Shown here: in pieces, positions 7,718-16,417 of the stretch
Layout: every line of letters starts with the position of its first letter
How positions within the stretch are numbered: position 1 is the stretch's first letter
Source: JAGPUQ01 sp036677085
GTDB taxonomy: Bacteria > Pseudomonadota > Gammaproteobacteria > Pseudomonadales > Porticoccaceae
Length of the DNA stretch: 64,000 nucleotides
Assembly: GCA_036677085.1 (NCBI GenBank)
Contig: JAKFFI010000004.1
Location: 1 to 64,000 of the forward strand
Reading direction: 5' to 3'
Made by a program: the position numbers and the translations under genes
The notes under the pieces: model-generated
The model's input: only the letters and a program-made list of their open reading frames with translations
Database searches by the model: none
Told to the model about the DNA's origin: nothing

Positions 7718-9145
7718 TCAGGCGTTGTATCCCAGTAATGCCTTGGTCTCGAGATATTCTTCGAGACCCCAGACGCCGTGTTCGCGGCCATTGCCGGACA
7801 TCCGGTAGCCCCCAAAAGGTGCGCCCTGGTCCCAGCGCGCGCCGTTCAATTCGACATGCCCGGAACGAATCCGCCGCCCGACCCGTTTGGCGTGGTCGAG
7901 ATCACCGGACTGGACGTAGCTCGACAATCCGTAAGGGTTGTCGTTGGCGATGGCGACCGCCTCGTCTTCGGTGTCGTAGGGAATCAGGGCGAGCACCGGT
8001 CCGAAGGCTTCCTCGCGGGCGGTCAGCATGTCGTTGCGAACATCCGTGAATACCGTCGGTTTGACGTAGTAGCCTTTATCGAGTCCTTCCGGTCGCTCCA
8101 CGCCCCCGACCAACAGGCGTGCACCCTCGTCGATACCCCGTTGGATGAATGCGATCACCCGCTCGTACTGGGCGCGGTTGGCGATGGGACCCATGTAGGT
8201 GGTGTCCTGATTCGGGTCGCCGACCACGATCCCCGCCACCGTCTTGACCACGATTTCCTCGATCTCCTGTTGGTGCTGGCGGGGAATCAGCATCCGGGTG
8301 GGTCCGTTGCAAGCCTGCCCACTGTTGAACATGCTGACGCGCACACCGGCTTTCACCGCACGCGCGAAATCGGCGTCGGCGAGGATGATGTTGGCGGACT
8401 TGCCACCGAGCTCCTGCCCTACCCGCTTGATGGTGGGCGCCGCCGCGATGGCCACCGCCGCCCCGGCGCGCGTGGAGCCGGTGATGGAAACCATGTCCAC
8501 TTCGGGATGACCCGCGAGCGCTTCGCCGACCACGGGTCCGGCGCCGACGATGACATTGAACACCCCGGGGGGCAGCCCCGCCGCATCGACGATTTCCGCA
8601 AGGATGAAGGCATCCAGGGGTGCCAGCTCACTGGGCTTCAACACCATGGTGCAGCCTGCCGCCAGGGCGGGCGCGACCTTGCCGGCAATCTGGTTGAGCG
8701 GGAAATTCCAGGGCGTGATCAAGGCGCAGACCCCGATGGCCTCGCGAATCACATGGGTCTTGCCGTGATCGGATTCGAAGGCATAGGTGCGGGCGAGCTC
8801 GGCCGCTTCCTTGAAGGTGAACAGAGGGTTGCCGATCTGGGTCGCCTTGACCAGCGCGCAGGGAGCACCCATTTCCGAGGTAATCGCTTCAGCCAGTTCG
8901 GCGGTACGTGCTTCGATGCCCGCCGCGATGCGGTCGAGATAGTCCGCCCGCTGCGCGGCTGTGGTGCGGGACCAGCCGTCGAATGCGGCCCGCGCGGCAG
9001 CTACTGCGCTGTCCACATCGGCATGGTTGCCCATGGCGACTTTGGCGACCACCGCTTCGGTGGCGGGGTTGATGACATCGGTGGTGGCATTGCCAGCGGG
9101 CTGCTGCCATTTCCCGGCGATATAAAATTTGTCTCTTACCAACAT
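7718..9145 (-). CDS. NAD(P)-dependent aldehyde dehydrogenase
   Basis: Cytosolic enzyme of 475 residues oxidising an aldehyde to its acid. I use ATG 9145 (MLVRDKFYIAGKW), preceded by AGGAGC, not the longer in-frame reading. Family marks are PWNFPLNQIAGKVAPALAAG near the cofactor site, the general-base Glu in QELGGKSAN, and the nucleophilic Cys in FNSGQACNGPTR (near residue 280). GAPFGGYRMSGNGRE lies near the C-terminus. The substrate cannot be told from sequence. It is monocistronic between the secretion locus and dusA, which is divergent. Confidence 0.92.
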   Translation of the reverse strand: MLVRDKFYIAGKWQQPAGNATTDVINPATEAVVAKVAMGNHADVDSAVAAARAAFDGWSRTTAAQRADYLDRIAAGIEARTAELAEAITSEMGAPCALVKATQIGNPLFTFKEAAELARTYAFESDHGKTHVIREAIGVCALITPWNFPLNQIAGKVAPALAAGCTMVLKPSELAPLDAFILAEIVDAAGLPPGVFNVIVGAGPVVGEALAGHPEVDMVSITGSTRAGAAVAIAAAPTIKRVGQELGGKSANIILADADFARAVKAGVRVSMFNSGQACNGPTRMLIPRQHQQEIEEIVVKTVAGIVVGDPNQDTTYMGPIANRAQYERVIAFIQRGIDEGARLLVGGVERPEGLDKGYYVKPTVFTDVRNDMLTAREEAFGPVLALIPYDTEDEAVAIANDNPYGLSSYVQSGDLDHAKRVGRRIRSGHVELNGARWDQGAPFGGYRMSGNGREHGVWGLEEYLETKALLGYNA

Positions 9146-9354
9146 GGCGGCTTGCTCCTGTGCGCGAAAGGCGGTTGTGGATGATGGATCGCGGCGAGCG
9201 CCAACGCGCGCCCAAACCGCTCGGGTACTGAAGAAATGGCCCGCATTGTGCCGACTTTCGCCGGAGTCGATCAAGTTCGATGTCGGTCGCGCCAGCGGCT
9301 AGAATACACGCCCTGTTTAGGTGATTTATCGAGCAAATGCTGCGCCCTGACCAT

Positions 9355-10359
9355 ATGCCGACTCATCGTTTTTGCGTCGCACCCATGCTCGACCGCACAG
9401 ACCGGCATTGCCGCGGCCTGTTCCGGCAGTTGAGCCGCCAGACCCGGCTCTATACCGAGATGCTGACGACCGGCGCCCTCCTCCAGGGCGACACCGACCG
9501 TTACCTGAGATTCGATCCACAGGAACATCCGGTCGCGGTGCAGCTCGGCGGCAGCGATCCGCACGAACTCGCTGCGTGTGCACGTTTGGCGCAACAGCGC
9601 GGCTACGATGAAATCAACCTCAATTGCGGCTGTCCCAGCGACCGCGTCCAGTCCGGGCGTTTCGGTGCCTGCCTGATGCTCGATCCCGGGCTGGTCGCAC
9701 GTTGCGTTGCGGCCATGGTGGACGCTGTCACCATCCCGGTGACGGTAAAGTGCCGCATCGGGGTCGATCACCAGGACGGTTACGACGCGCTTGCCGGTTT
9801 CGTGGCAACGGTCGCTGCCGCGGGCTGCAATACCTTTGTGGTCCACGCCCGCAAGGCCTGGTTAAAGGGCTTGAGTCCCCGGGAAAACCGGGACATTCCG
9901 CCGCTGGATTACCCGGCGGTCTATCGCCTCAAGGCCGAGTTCCCGCACCTCAAGATCGTTCTCAACGGTGGCATTCGGGATCTCGCGTCGGCCCGCATTC
10001 ATCTGGCGCAAGTCGATGGGGTCATGCTCGGGCGCGAGGCCTATGACAATCCGGGCTTGCTGTCCTCCGTGGACAGCCAACTGTTCGGCGCTGCGGCGGA
10101 GCATCCTGAACTCGTGATCCAGCGGTTGCGGACCTATCTGCTCGCCGGGCTCACCGCTGGCGTGCCGCTGCACCGGATGACGCGACACTTGCTGGGTCTG
10201 TATCACGGACGTCCTGGCGCGCGTCATTTTCGCCGCCATCTGAGCATCCACGCCAATCAGCGCGCGGCAGGCATTGAAGTATGGGACACCGCGCTGGCTG
10301 CGCTCCGGCACGGCAACGATCCGCCAAGTTGCGCTGCGCTGCGGGAGGCAACGGCATGA
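9355..10359 (+). CDS. dusA: tRNA-dihydrouridine(20/20a) synthase DusA
   Basis: FMN enzyme reducing uridine 20/20a in the tRNA D-loop, 334 residues from ATG 9355 (MPTHRFCVAPML). An ATG 18 bp upstream is possible but less family-like. The TIM-barrel start VAPMLDRTDRH and the catalytic-cysteine segment NLNCGCPSDRVQSG (near residue 94) are clear. HARKAWLKGLSP separates DusA from DusB and DusC. The stop overlaps the start of the next gene (ATGA), so the two are translationally coupled. A TAGAAT hexamer at 9300-9305 could be its -10 element. Confidence 0.95.
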   Translation: MPTHRFCVAPMLDRTDRHCRGLFRQLSRQTRLYTEMLTTGALLQGDTDRYLRFDPQEHPVAVQLGGSDPHELAACARLAQQRGYDEINLNCGCPSDRVQSGRFGACLMLDPGLVARCVAAMVDAVTIPVTVKCRIGVDHQDGYDALAGFVATVAAAGCNTFVVHARKAWLKGLSPRENRDIPPLDYPAVYRLKAEFPHLKIVLNGGIRDLASARIHLAQVDGVMLGREAYDNPGLLSSVDSQLFGAAAEHPELVIQRLRTYLLAGLTAGVPLHRMTRHLLGLYHGRPGARHFRRHLSIHANQRAAGIEVWDTALAALRHGNDPPSCAALREATA

Positions 10360-10817
10360 TCGAGCGCATCCAGGCATTTTTTGCCGGCCGCATCGCCACG
10401 ACGACGGGAGTGGTCGGCAGCGACGCCATCCGGCTTGCCACGGCGGCGCTCATGGTGGAGGTCATGCTGACCGATGGAACCCTCAGCCCCGCCGAGACGA
10501 CGCGGATTCCCGAGCTTCTACAGCAGCGTTTTGGTCTCACGCCGCAGGAAGCGGCCGAACTGACCGAACTCGCGCGCCAGGAGGTCACGGAAGCGACTTC
10601 CCTGTATCAATTCACCGCGCTGGTAAACCAGCACTTCAGCGCTGCGGACAAGTACGCGCTGGTACACAGCCTATGGCAGATTGCGTACGCGGATGCCACT
10701 CTCGACAAGTACGAAGAAAGCCTGATCCGCCAAGTGGCCGAGCTGATTCATCTGCCCCACAGCCGCTATATTCAGGCCCGCAATCAGGCGCGAGACCATC
10801 CGCCCCGGTCGGCTTGA
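10356..10817 (+). CDS. TerB-family helical protein
   Basis: Protein of 153 residues starting at ATG 10356, which overlaps the dusA stop and follows GGGAGG. It is all-helical with paired acidic motifs: AALMVEVMLTDGTLSPAE near residues 30-47 and HSLWQIAYADATLDKYEE near 105-122. These are the two metal-binding-like repeats of the TerB/DjlA-N family. Proteins of this kind often carry generic TerB annotation in proteobacteria and their role is unknown. No tellurite-resistance partners are nearby, so the name should not be read as a function. Confidence 0.8.
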   Translation: MIERIQAFFAGRIATTTGVVGSDAIRLATAALMVEVMLTDGTLSPAETTRIPELLQQRFGLTPQEAAELTELARQEVTEATSLYQFTALVNQHFSAADKYALVHSLWQIAYADATLDKYEESLIRQVAELIHLPHSRYIQARNQARDHPPRSA

Positions 10818-10983
10818 AGTACCCTGCGCGGATTGACCGCCAACAGCTTGCTGAAACACCGCCGCGGGCACCGACCGCTTCGTCGCATCGTGCTCGCTCC
10901 CGCCCTTCTACCTGACCTGTACAGGTTGCCTCGCTCCGAGCGCCCAGTAGCTGGCCCTCTCGCCACGTTATTTCAGCAGTCGG

Positions 10984-11475
10984 CTAAGGACTGACGTCCT
11001 GTTCGATGGCATGTACCAGATCGAGGAACTCGGCTTCGCGCTCCGGATTGATCCGGGCGAGCAATTTGTGGGCGTCGATAACACGTTGGCGCACTTCGGA
11101 CACGGGCGCATCGTCCGCGTAAAGTTCACGTAGCGGGGTTAGCGGCGGGGGCGTGGCAACGATATCGAGGAATTCGTCCAAAGCCATGGTGGTCAGGTCG
11201 CGCAGCACGTCGGGGTTATCGCAAAACACCATTGGCTTGAGGTGGAACTGGTCGCGGCAGTGCAGCGCGAGACGCCCGATCAGGCCCAGCGTGGTGCTGT
11301 CCAGCCCAGTCGTGTCTTGCAGATCGATAAGAACCTGCGCCGGACAGTCGCCCTGGAAGATGCGCTCCATGTAGCGTCCGAGGGAAGCGCACAGCGTGAG
11401 CCGGACATAGCCCCGCAATTTCACCAGGTACGAGTGGTCGAATTCACCAACCAGGATTTTCCCGGGATCAGGCAT
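10984..11475 (-). CDS. STAS-domain anti-anti-sigma-type protein (HsbA-like)
   Basis: Protein of 163 residues whose first ~100 residues form a STAS domain: GEFDHSYLVKLRGYVRLTLC, then LIDLQDTTGLDSTTLGLIG. Ser60 stands where the phosphorylated Ser of SpoIIAA-type proteins lies. A charged C-terminal helix follows (RVIDAHKLLARINPEREAEF). Its start overlaps the 3' end of the PP2C-phosphatase gene by 8 bp, so the pair is cotranscribed and probably interacts. In Pseudomonas the HsbR-HsbA pair links such switches to FlgM and biofilm formation; here that link is inference. The anti-sigma partner may be a domain of the upstream gene or lie elsewhere. Confidence 0.8.
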   Translation of the reverse strand: MPDPGKILVGEFDHSYLVKLRGYVRLTLCASLGRYMERIFQGDCPAQVLIDLQDTTGLDSTTLGLIGRLALHCRDQFHLKPMVFCDNPDVLRDLTTMALDEFLDIVATPPPLTPLRELYADDAPVSEVRQRVIDAHKLLARINPEREAEFLDLVHAIEQDVSP

Positions 11476-12796
11476 TGTGGGTCACCGTGAGCACCGAAAC
11501 GTCATCGGGGGCTTCCTTGATCGCTTTCAGGCCGAGCGCATCGCAGATGCGGTCGTGATCCGGGGCAACCCCGGTGAGCAGCTCCAGCAAGCGCGCCTCT
11601 CGCGCCACGCTGGTCGCACCCTCGATCCGCTCCATGAGGCCATCGGAAACCACTATCAGCGCCGAATTCGGCGGAAAATCCCGCTCCTGTATCTCCCAGG
11701 ACACGTCCTTGAACAGGCCCAGCGGTTTGCCACGCCCCGGAAGAAACTGAGCGGACGTGCTCGTTACGAGAATCGGGGGTGGCGACAAGGCGCTCACTAC
11801 ATAGCGAAAGCGACCGCGTTCAGCATCGATGGCCCCGGAAAAGAATGTCAGGTGCTTATCGAGATCCATGGCCAGCATCTGCCGGTTGAGGTGCTCGGCG
11901 AGACCCTCGGGGGCCCGGGCCAGGGCCGCGAAATCCTCCTCGGCTACATGGCGCCGGCGCAGCTGCCGCAGCAAGAACGCCAGCATTACCGTGACAAAAG
12001 CGGATGAGGCACCGTGCCCGGAAACATCGCCGAAATAGAAGAGGACATAGCGATCAAATACCGCGTTGTAGCCAACAAAATCGCCGCTCAGGTAGAGGGA
12101 AGGCACCATCGAATGCGCCACCTGATAGCCGCGGCACCTAAGTGGTTGGCGTGGCAGGATGTCGAGCTGGACTTGGCGCCCGGCGAGTTGGTCCATGCGC
12201 AGGACATTGAAACTTTCCCGCAACTCACGATTGGCCCGTTCCAGTTGGCGCCGGTAATCCATGTTTTCCTGATACAGATCCTTGAAACTGCCTGCTCGAT
12301 TCACGGCAGCCATCAGCTCGTCCGGACGGAACGGCGGAATCAACACGTCGATGGCACCGCGCCGAAAGCTCACGGCAACATCCTGCGGCGATGGATCGTG
12401 GAGGATGACGATGGCGGCGAGCCCGGAATCCCGGCAGCGTTGGGCAAAACTCTCCTCGATGTTTCCCGGGACCTCGCCGACTCGCAGGTCGAGCACGAGC
12501 AGCGACGGCAGAAATTCCGGAATCCTTTCAAGTGCCTGACTCCGTCGCTCGACCACTTCGACGCTCCAGTCCTCCGCGGCCAGCAGAGCCGCCCAGACGG
12601 CACTTTCCGTCGTATCCGCGGAAATCAGCAGTGCCCGCTTGTTCTCCACTACCAGACTCCAGGCCTTGCCACCAGGTATCGATTCCAGGCGTCGAATCGC
12701 GCCGATAAGCGCCGAGAACACATCATGGCCACCAGCATACGCCTGCGGCGATGGCTTTTCAGTCGCGCCGTGAGCCCTGGTGCTCGTGGCGCGCAA
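11468..12796 (-). CDS. Receiver-like/PP2C serine phosphatase response regulator (HsbR/RsbU-like)
   Basis: Up to 442 residues. The N-terminal domain (about 50-170) folds like a response receiver, with a candidate phospho-acceptor Asp at 103 (LLVLDLRVG), but it is degenerate. The conserved Lys before the last helix is Pro (IPPFRPDEL), and the acidic pair is reduced to ISADTTE. A coiled linker leads to a PP2C/SpoIIE phosphatase domain with metal-binding LSGDFVGY, FGDVSGHGASSA, VVSDGLMER and DDVSVL. It likely dephosphorylates the STAS protein encoded next. The start is uncertain: TTG 12796 is the longest reading, and GTG 12721 (VFSALIGAI) is better placed and would give 417 residues. Confidence 0.8.
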   Translation of the reverse strand: MRATSTRAHGATEKPSPQAYAGGHDVFSALIGAIRRLESIPGGKAWSLVVENKRALLISADTTESAVWAALLAAEDWSVEVVERRSQALERIPEFLPSLLVLDLRVGEVPGNIEESFAQRCRDSGLAAIVILHDPSPQDVAVSFRRGAIDVLIPPFRPDELMAAVNRAGSFKDLYQENMDYRRQLERANRELRESFNVLRMDQLAGRQVQLDILPRQPLRCRGYQVAHSMVPSLYLSGDFVGYNAVFDRYVLFYFGDVSGHGASSAFVTVMLAFLLRQLRRRHVAEEDFAALARAPEGLAEHLNRQMLAMDLDKHLTFFSGAIDAERGRFRYVVSALSPPPILVTSTSAQFLPGRGKPLGLFKDVSWEIQERDFPPNSALIVVSDGLMERIEGATSVAREARLLELLTGVAPDHDRICDALGLKAIKEAPDDVSVLTVTHNA

Positions 12797-12999
12797 TTCT
12801 AGCCAACTGAGTGCTCCGATAATACAGCTACCGTGCCTGGGAAGAACTTCCCCAGATGCTCCGGATTTCGCTTCAGGAAGCCGACCGCATTACTTCCCGG
12901 CAACCATCCGAGGTTTGGGAGGACCATTGTCGGGGCGACAAGGCTCGCCCCGGGATCGCGCAGGCACCCCTGGATCCGTCGCGATGGCGCAATCAGGGC

Positions 13000-13028
13000 A
13001 AAAAAAAACCCCGCATAGTGCGGGGTTG
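13000..13028 (-). terminator. Rho-independent terminator of the porin gene
   Basis: On the minus strand CCCCGCACTATGCGGGG is followed by at least eight T residues, about 30 bp after the porin stop. This is a textbook intrinsic terminator. Confidence 0.93.
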
Positions 13029-13053
13029 AAGCCAACTGCGGGGGCAGTCGTTA

Positions 13054-14265
13054 TCAGAATGCGTACTGGAGTCTTGCCACCAGCGCATCACCATCGTCTT
13101 CACCGCCGATGTCCTCGTCGGTGTCGGCGTGAACATAGTTCAGGGCGACTTTGACCAGCTCATTGGCATACCAGTTGACGCCCAGCGTCATGGTGTTGCC
13201 GGTTTCCCCGATGACCTGCACCGGAGCGATGTTGTCGTTATCCGAAACATCCAACTCGTCGTAGCGAGCGAATACTTCCCAGGCACCGCCGACGCCGGCG
13301 GGTTTCACCTTGTCGAATGCCCCGATGCCGGTTTTGTAGCTGCGGCTTTCCCCGGTGAGGATCCAGCCCAGTTGCACATAGTAGCCGTCGGCCTTGATAT
13401 CGGGGACGCCGTTCGCGCCGGAAATTTCGCCATCGAAGTATTCGGCCATGGCGTGTACCGGACCAAAGGATGCGGCCAATTCACCGTTCCAGGCTTCGAG
13501 TTCATCCGCCACCGCACCTCCGGTGTAACGGGTGCGAATCCGACCCGCGCCATCGCCTTCCTCGCCGCCGCGCACGCCCAGCCGCGAGCCCAACTGGGTA
13601 AACTCGCCATCGCGCGTGGTGTAACCCACGCCCAGATGAATGAGGCCATCCTTGCCGTACATGGGACGCACCACAAAACGGGCGGTGACAGCGCTGTCCA
13701 GGTCGTTATTGTCGTCGATGTCCTGTTTGTAGGCACCCAGGCTGTAGGTAATCAGGTCGTTGGCACCGTGGAGCTTGGCACCGACGTTGTTGCCGGTGTC
13801 GAAGGCATTGGAGGGCAGTGACCGCTCCATCGCCGTGATCCATTTGGAGCTACCGGTATCCTCCAGGCCAAAATCCTCCTTCTGTTGCCCGAAGGTGAGT
13901 TCCGCGAGCGTTCCGAAACCCATGTAAGTGGTGTGCAACTGGTCGATGGAGCCGCTGTCGGTCAGGTTGTAGGCCATCAGATAGCCCCAGTCGGCATAGT
14001 GACCTTCCAGTTCGAGCCGCGCGCGGCGGAAGAAGATATCGCTGCCGTCTTCGCCGGGGATGGCATTCATCACGCCATCGTAGCTGTTGTAGTCGAGCTG
14101 AATACGACCACCGATCTTGAATGACGCCTTGCCATCCGTGGTCTTGGCTTCCAGACCGCCCTTGGTCTTAACGACGATATCCGGACCATCGGTGGTGATG
14201 GTGCCAGCCTGTACACTGGCCGCGCCAGCACACAGAATTGCCAGGGCAATAGCGGTTTTCTTCAT
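13054..14265 (-). CDS. Phosphate/polyphosphate-selective porin (OprO/OprP family)
   Basis: Outer-membrane channel of 403 residues from ATG 14265, preceded by GAGGGG. Signal peptide MKKTAIALAILCAGAASVQA is followed by the family N-terminus with IGGRIQLDYNSYDG and FFRRARLELEGHYADW. FGQQKEDFGLEDTGSSKWITAMER and the C-terminal ALVARLQYAF, ending in Phe as beta-barrels do, also match OprO/P. Length is close to OprP. A Pho box lies about 105 bp upstream and a strong terminator follows, so the gene is a single phosphate-responsive unit. Anion choice between phosphate and pyrophosphate cannot be read from sequence. Confidence 0.9.
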   Translation of the reverse strand: MKKTAIALAILCAGAASVQAGTITTDGPDIVVKTKGGLEAKTTDGKASFKIGGRIQLDYNSYDGVMNAIPGEDGSDIFFRRARLELEGHYADWGYLMAYNLTDSGSIDQLHTTYMGFGTLAELTFGQQKEDFGLEDTGSSKWITAMERSLPSNAFDTGNNVGAKLHGANDLITYSLGAYKQDIDDNNDLDSAVTARFVVRPMYGKDGLIHLGVGYTTRDGEFTQLGSRLGVRGGEEGDGAGRIRTRYTGGAVADELEAWNGELAASFGPVHAMAEYFDGEISGANGVPDIKADGYYVQLGWILTGESRSYKTGIGAFDKVKPAGVGGAWEVFARYDELDVSDNDNIAPVQVIGETGNTMTLGVNWYANELVKVALNYVHADTDEDIGGEDDGDALVARLQYAF

Positions 14266-14369
14266 CACAATCCCCTCTTCTCGTGGAAAATTTCTTTGAG
14301 GTCGACGACCTCGGCCCTTGGGCTGGGCGTCATTGTCGGGAACGGATGTGACGGTTAGGCGAAACATTC

Positions 14370-14387
14370 ATGACGCTTTGATGACAG
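14370..14387 (-). promoter_or_regulatory. Putative Pho box (PhoB site) for the porin
   Basis: Minus-strand CTGTCATCAAAGCGTCAT has the two 7-bp half repeats with a 4-bp spacer of the PhoB site. The first half is a perfect CTGTCAT and the second matches at 5 of 7 positions. It sits upstream of a porin whose family is phosphate-starvation induced. Confidence 0.65.
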
Positions 14388-14434
14388 CGCCCAGAACTTG
14401 CAACCTGCGGTCGGAGAAAAGCAGGAGATAATGA

Positions 14435-14457
14435 AAAGCCGGCACGTAGCCGGCTTT
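14435..14457 (-). terminator. Hairpin terminator after etfA
   Basis: AAAGCCGGC and GCCGGCTTT pair around a 5-nt loop and the minus-strand copy continues with TTTTCATT, about 30 bp past the etfA stop. It is probably intrinsic, with a modest T-run. Confidence 0.75.
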
Positions 14458-14488
14458 GAATGCAGTCTGGCCGGAGCCGAATGCGAGG

Positions 14489-15418
14489 TTACAACGCGGC
14501 TTCCAGTTCCGGCAAAGCCTTGAAGAGATCCGCCACCAGACCGTAATCCGCAACCTGAAAGATCGGTGCGTCGGCGTCCTTGTTGATGGCGACGATGACC
14601 TTGGAGTCTTTCATTCCGGCCAGATGTTGAATGGCTCCCGATATCCCCACGGCAATATAGAGGTCGGGTGCAACGATTTTGCCGGTCTGCCCGACCTGCA
14701 TCTCGTTCGGGACGAAACCCGCGTCCACGGCGGCGCGTGAAGCCCCGACCGCCGCGCCCAGCTTGTCGGCCACGCGATACAGCAGCGCAAAGTTGTCGCC
14801 GTTCTGCATGCCGCGACCGCCGGATACGACAATCCTGGCGGCGGTCAACTCCGGACGGTCGGACTTGGCGACTTCCTCGCCCTTGTATTCGGTCAGACCG
14901 GTCTGGTGCGCCGCAGCGACAGTTTCGATGCTGGCGCTGCCGCCTTCGGCCGGCACCGGGTCAAAAGCCGTGGTACGGACGGTGAGCATCTTTATGGGGT
15001 CCAGGCTTTGCACGGTGGCGACGATGTTGCCGGCGTAGATCGGGCGCTGAAAGGTGTCTGCGGAAATCACCGCACTGATTTCGGATATCGCCTGTACATC
15101 CAGCAGCGCGGCCGCGCGCGGCAGGACATTCTTGCCGGTGGTGGTGGCCGGTGCCAGTACATGGGTGTAGTTTTTGGCGAGTTCGGCGAGCAGCAGCGCG
15201 GTGTTCTCGGCCAGCTGATGATCATAGGCAGCGTTGTCGGCGACCAGCACCTTGGCGACACCGGCAACCTTGGCGGCGGCCTGGGCCGCTGCGGCGCAGT
15301 CCGCGCCCGCAACCAGCACATGAATTTCCGTACCCAGCTCCTTCGCGGCGGCTATGGTGGCGAGCGTCGCCCCTTTCAGGACGCCTTTCTCATGTTCGGC
15401 CAGAACCAGGCTAGTCAT
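14489..15418 (-). CDS. etfA: Electron transfer flavoprotein, alpha subunit
   Basis: FAD-binding subunit, 309 residues, of the heterodimer that takes electrons from acyl-CoA dehydrogenases. The C-terminal FAD domain has the family signature ARIVVSGGRGMQNG, GFVPNEMQVGQTGKIVAPDLYI, and VGISGAIQHLAGMKDS. The start overlaps the etfB stop (ATGA). With the divergent ETF-ubiquinone oxidoreductase gene this forms the complete route from acyl-CoA oxidation to quinone. Confidence 0.97.
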   Translation of the reverse strand: MTSLVLAEHEKGVLKGATLATIAAAKELGTEIHVLVAGADCAAAAQAAAKVAGVAKVLVADNAAYDHQLAENTALLLAELAKNYTHVLAPATTTGKNVLPRAAALLDVQAISEISAVISADTFQRPIYAGNIVATVQSLDPIKMLTVRTTAFDPVPAEGGSASIETVAAAHQTGLTEYKGEEVAKSDRPELTAARIVVSGGRGMQNGDNFALLYRVADKLGAAVGASRAAVDAGFVPNEMQVGQTGKIVAPDLYIAVGISGAIQHLAGMKDSKVIVAINKDADAPIFQVADYGLVADLFKALPELEAAL

Positions 15419-16167
15419 GCGATCACCTTTGCTTCGTTTTTCAGTTTGTCGACCAGTTGCGCCACATCCTCCACCTTGATGCCGGCCTTGCGATCCGGTG
15501 GCGGCTCGGCCTTGAGCAGTTTGGTGCGTGGCGTGACATCGACGCCCAATTCATCCGGCGTGGTGGTGTCGATGGTCTTTTTCTTGGCTTTCATGATGTT
15601 CGGCAGGCTCGCGTAGCGCGGCTCGTTCAGGCGCAGGTCCGCAGTCACGATGGCGGGGAGCTTGATGGCGATGGTCTGAAGACCGGCGTCGACCTCCCGG
15701 ATGACGTCAAGGTGGCCATCGCCAACCGTGATCTGGGATGCGAAGGTTGCCTGGGCGTAGCCGGTCAAGGCGCCGAGCATCTGGCCGGTCTGGTTGTTGT
15801 CGCCGTCGATGGCCTGTTTGCCGAGCAGTACCAGATCAGGCTTTTCCTTGTCGCAGATGGCCTTCAGGCACTTTGCAACCGCGAGCGGCTCCAGTGCGAC
15901 ATCCGTTTGCACAAGAATGCCGCGGTCGGCGCCCAGTGCCAGTGCCGTGCGGATCTGTTCCTGCGCGGCCTGTGGCCCCAGCGACACCGCCACAACCTCC
16001 GTGGCAATACCCTTTTCCCGCAGGCGGACCGCTTCTTCGACCGCAATTTCGCAAAAGGGGTTGATCGCCATCTTGACATTGGCCAGATCGGGACCCGAAT
16101 GATCGGATTTGGCCCTGACCTTGACGTTGTAGTCGGCGACGCGCTTGACCGCAACAAGTATCTTCAT
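15415..16167 (-). CDS. etfB: Electron transfer flavoprotein, beta subunit
   Basis: AMP-binding partner of EtfA, 250 residues. It opens with MKILVAVKRVADYNVKVR and carries NPFCEIAVEEAVRLREKG, LVLLGKQAIDGDNNQTGQM and the recognition-loop region RYASLPNIMKAKKK, which docks acyl-CoA dehydrogenases. It is the first gene of the etfBA operon. The 250-bp gap upstream is shared with the divergent etfQO gene. A TTGATT-N17-CATCAT pair on the minus strand is a weak promoter candidate. Confidence 0.97.
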   Translation of the reverse strand: MKILVAVKRVADYNVKVRAKSDHSGPDLANVKMAINPFCEIAVEEAVRLREKGIATEVVAVSLGPQAAQEQIRTALALGADRGILVQTDVALEPLAVAKCLKAICDKEKPDLVLLGKQAIDGDNNQTGQMLGALTGYAQATFASQITVGDGHLDVIREVDAGLQTIAIKLPAIVTADLRLNEPRYASLPNIMKAKKKTIDTTTPDELGVDVTPRTKLLKAEPPPDRKAGIKVEDVAQLVDKLKNEAKVIA

Positions 16168-16358
16168 GAATTGCCCTTGCCAGTTGCATGAATCGTGAAG
16201 GGAATAGATCGGGGCGCCTGCGGCCGGGCCGCGCCACCCTTTTCAGGGGGCGTAATGATGCCGAGGCAAGGGGCATAAATCAATCGGACTCCCGTTCGGC
16301 GCCGCATGCCTGCCGTGGTCCTTTCTGACTGCGGAGTCGGATGACCCGACAAGCCGCA

Positions 16359-16388
16359 TTGGTCTGTGCGGCGCCAGACGGATAAAAT
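16359..16388 (+). promoter_or_regulatory. Putative sigma-70 promoter of ETF-QO gene
   Basis: TTGGTC and TAAAAT are separated by 18 bp, and the -10 ends 29 bp before the ATG at 16418. The -10 is good and the -35 moderate. Confidence 0.45.
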
Positions 16389-16417
16389 CGCGCCTTTCCC
16401 ACGCGAGAAGGTCTGGC

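Noticed and set aside
10915..10926. Palindrome ACCTGTACAGGT considered as a LexA box
   Set aside because: The gammaproteobacterial LexA site needs CTG-N10-CAG spacing, which this lacks. It lies between convergent genes with no promoter to control.
12935..12955. GGGGCGA/TCGCCCC hairpin considered as a terminator
   Set aside because: It has no T-run and lies upstream of the phosphatase gene, after the porin terminator.
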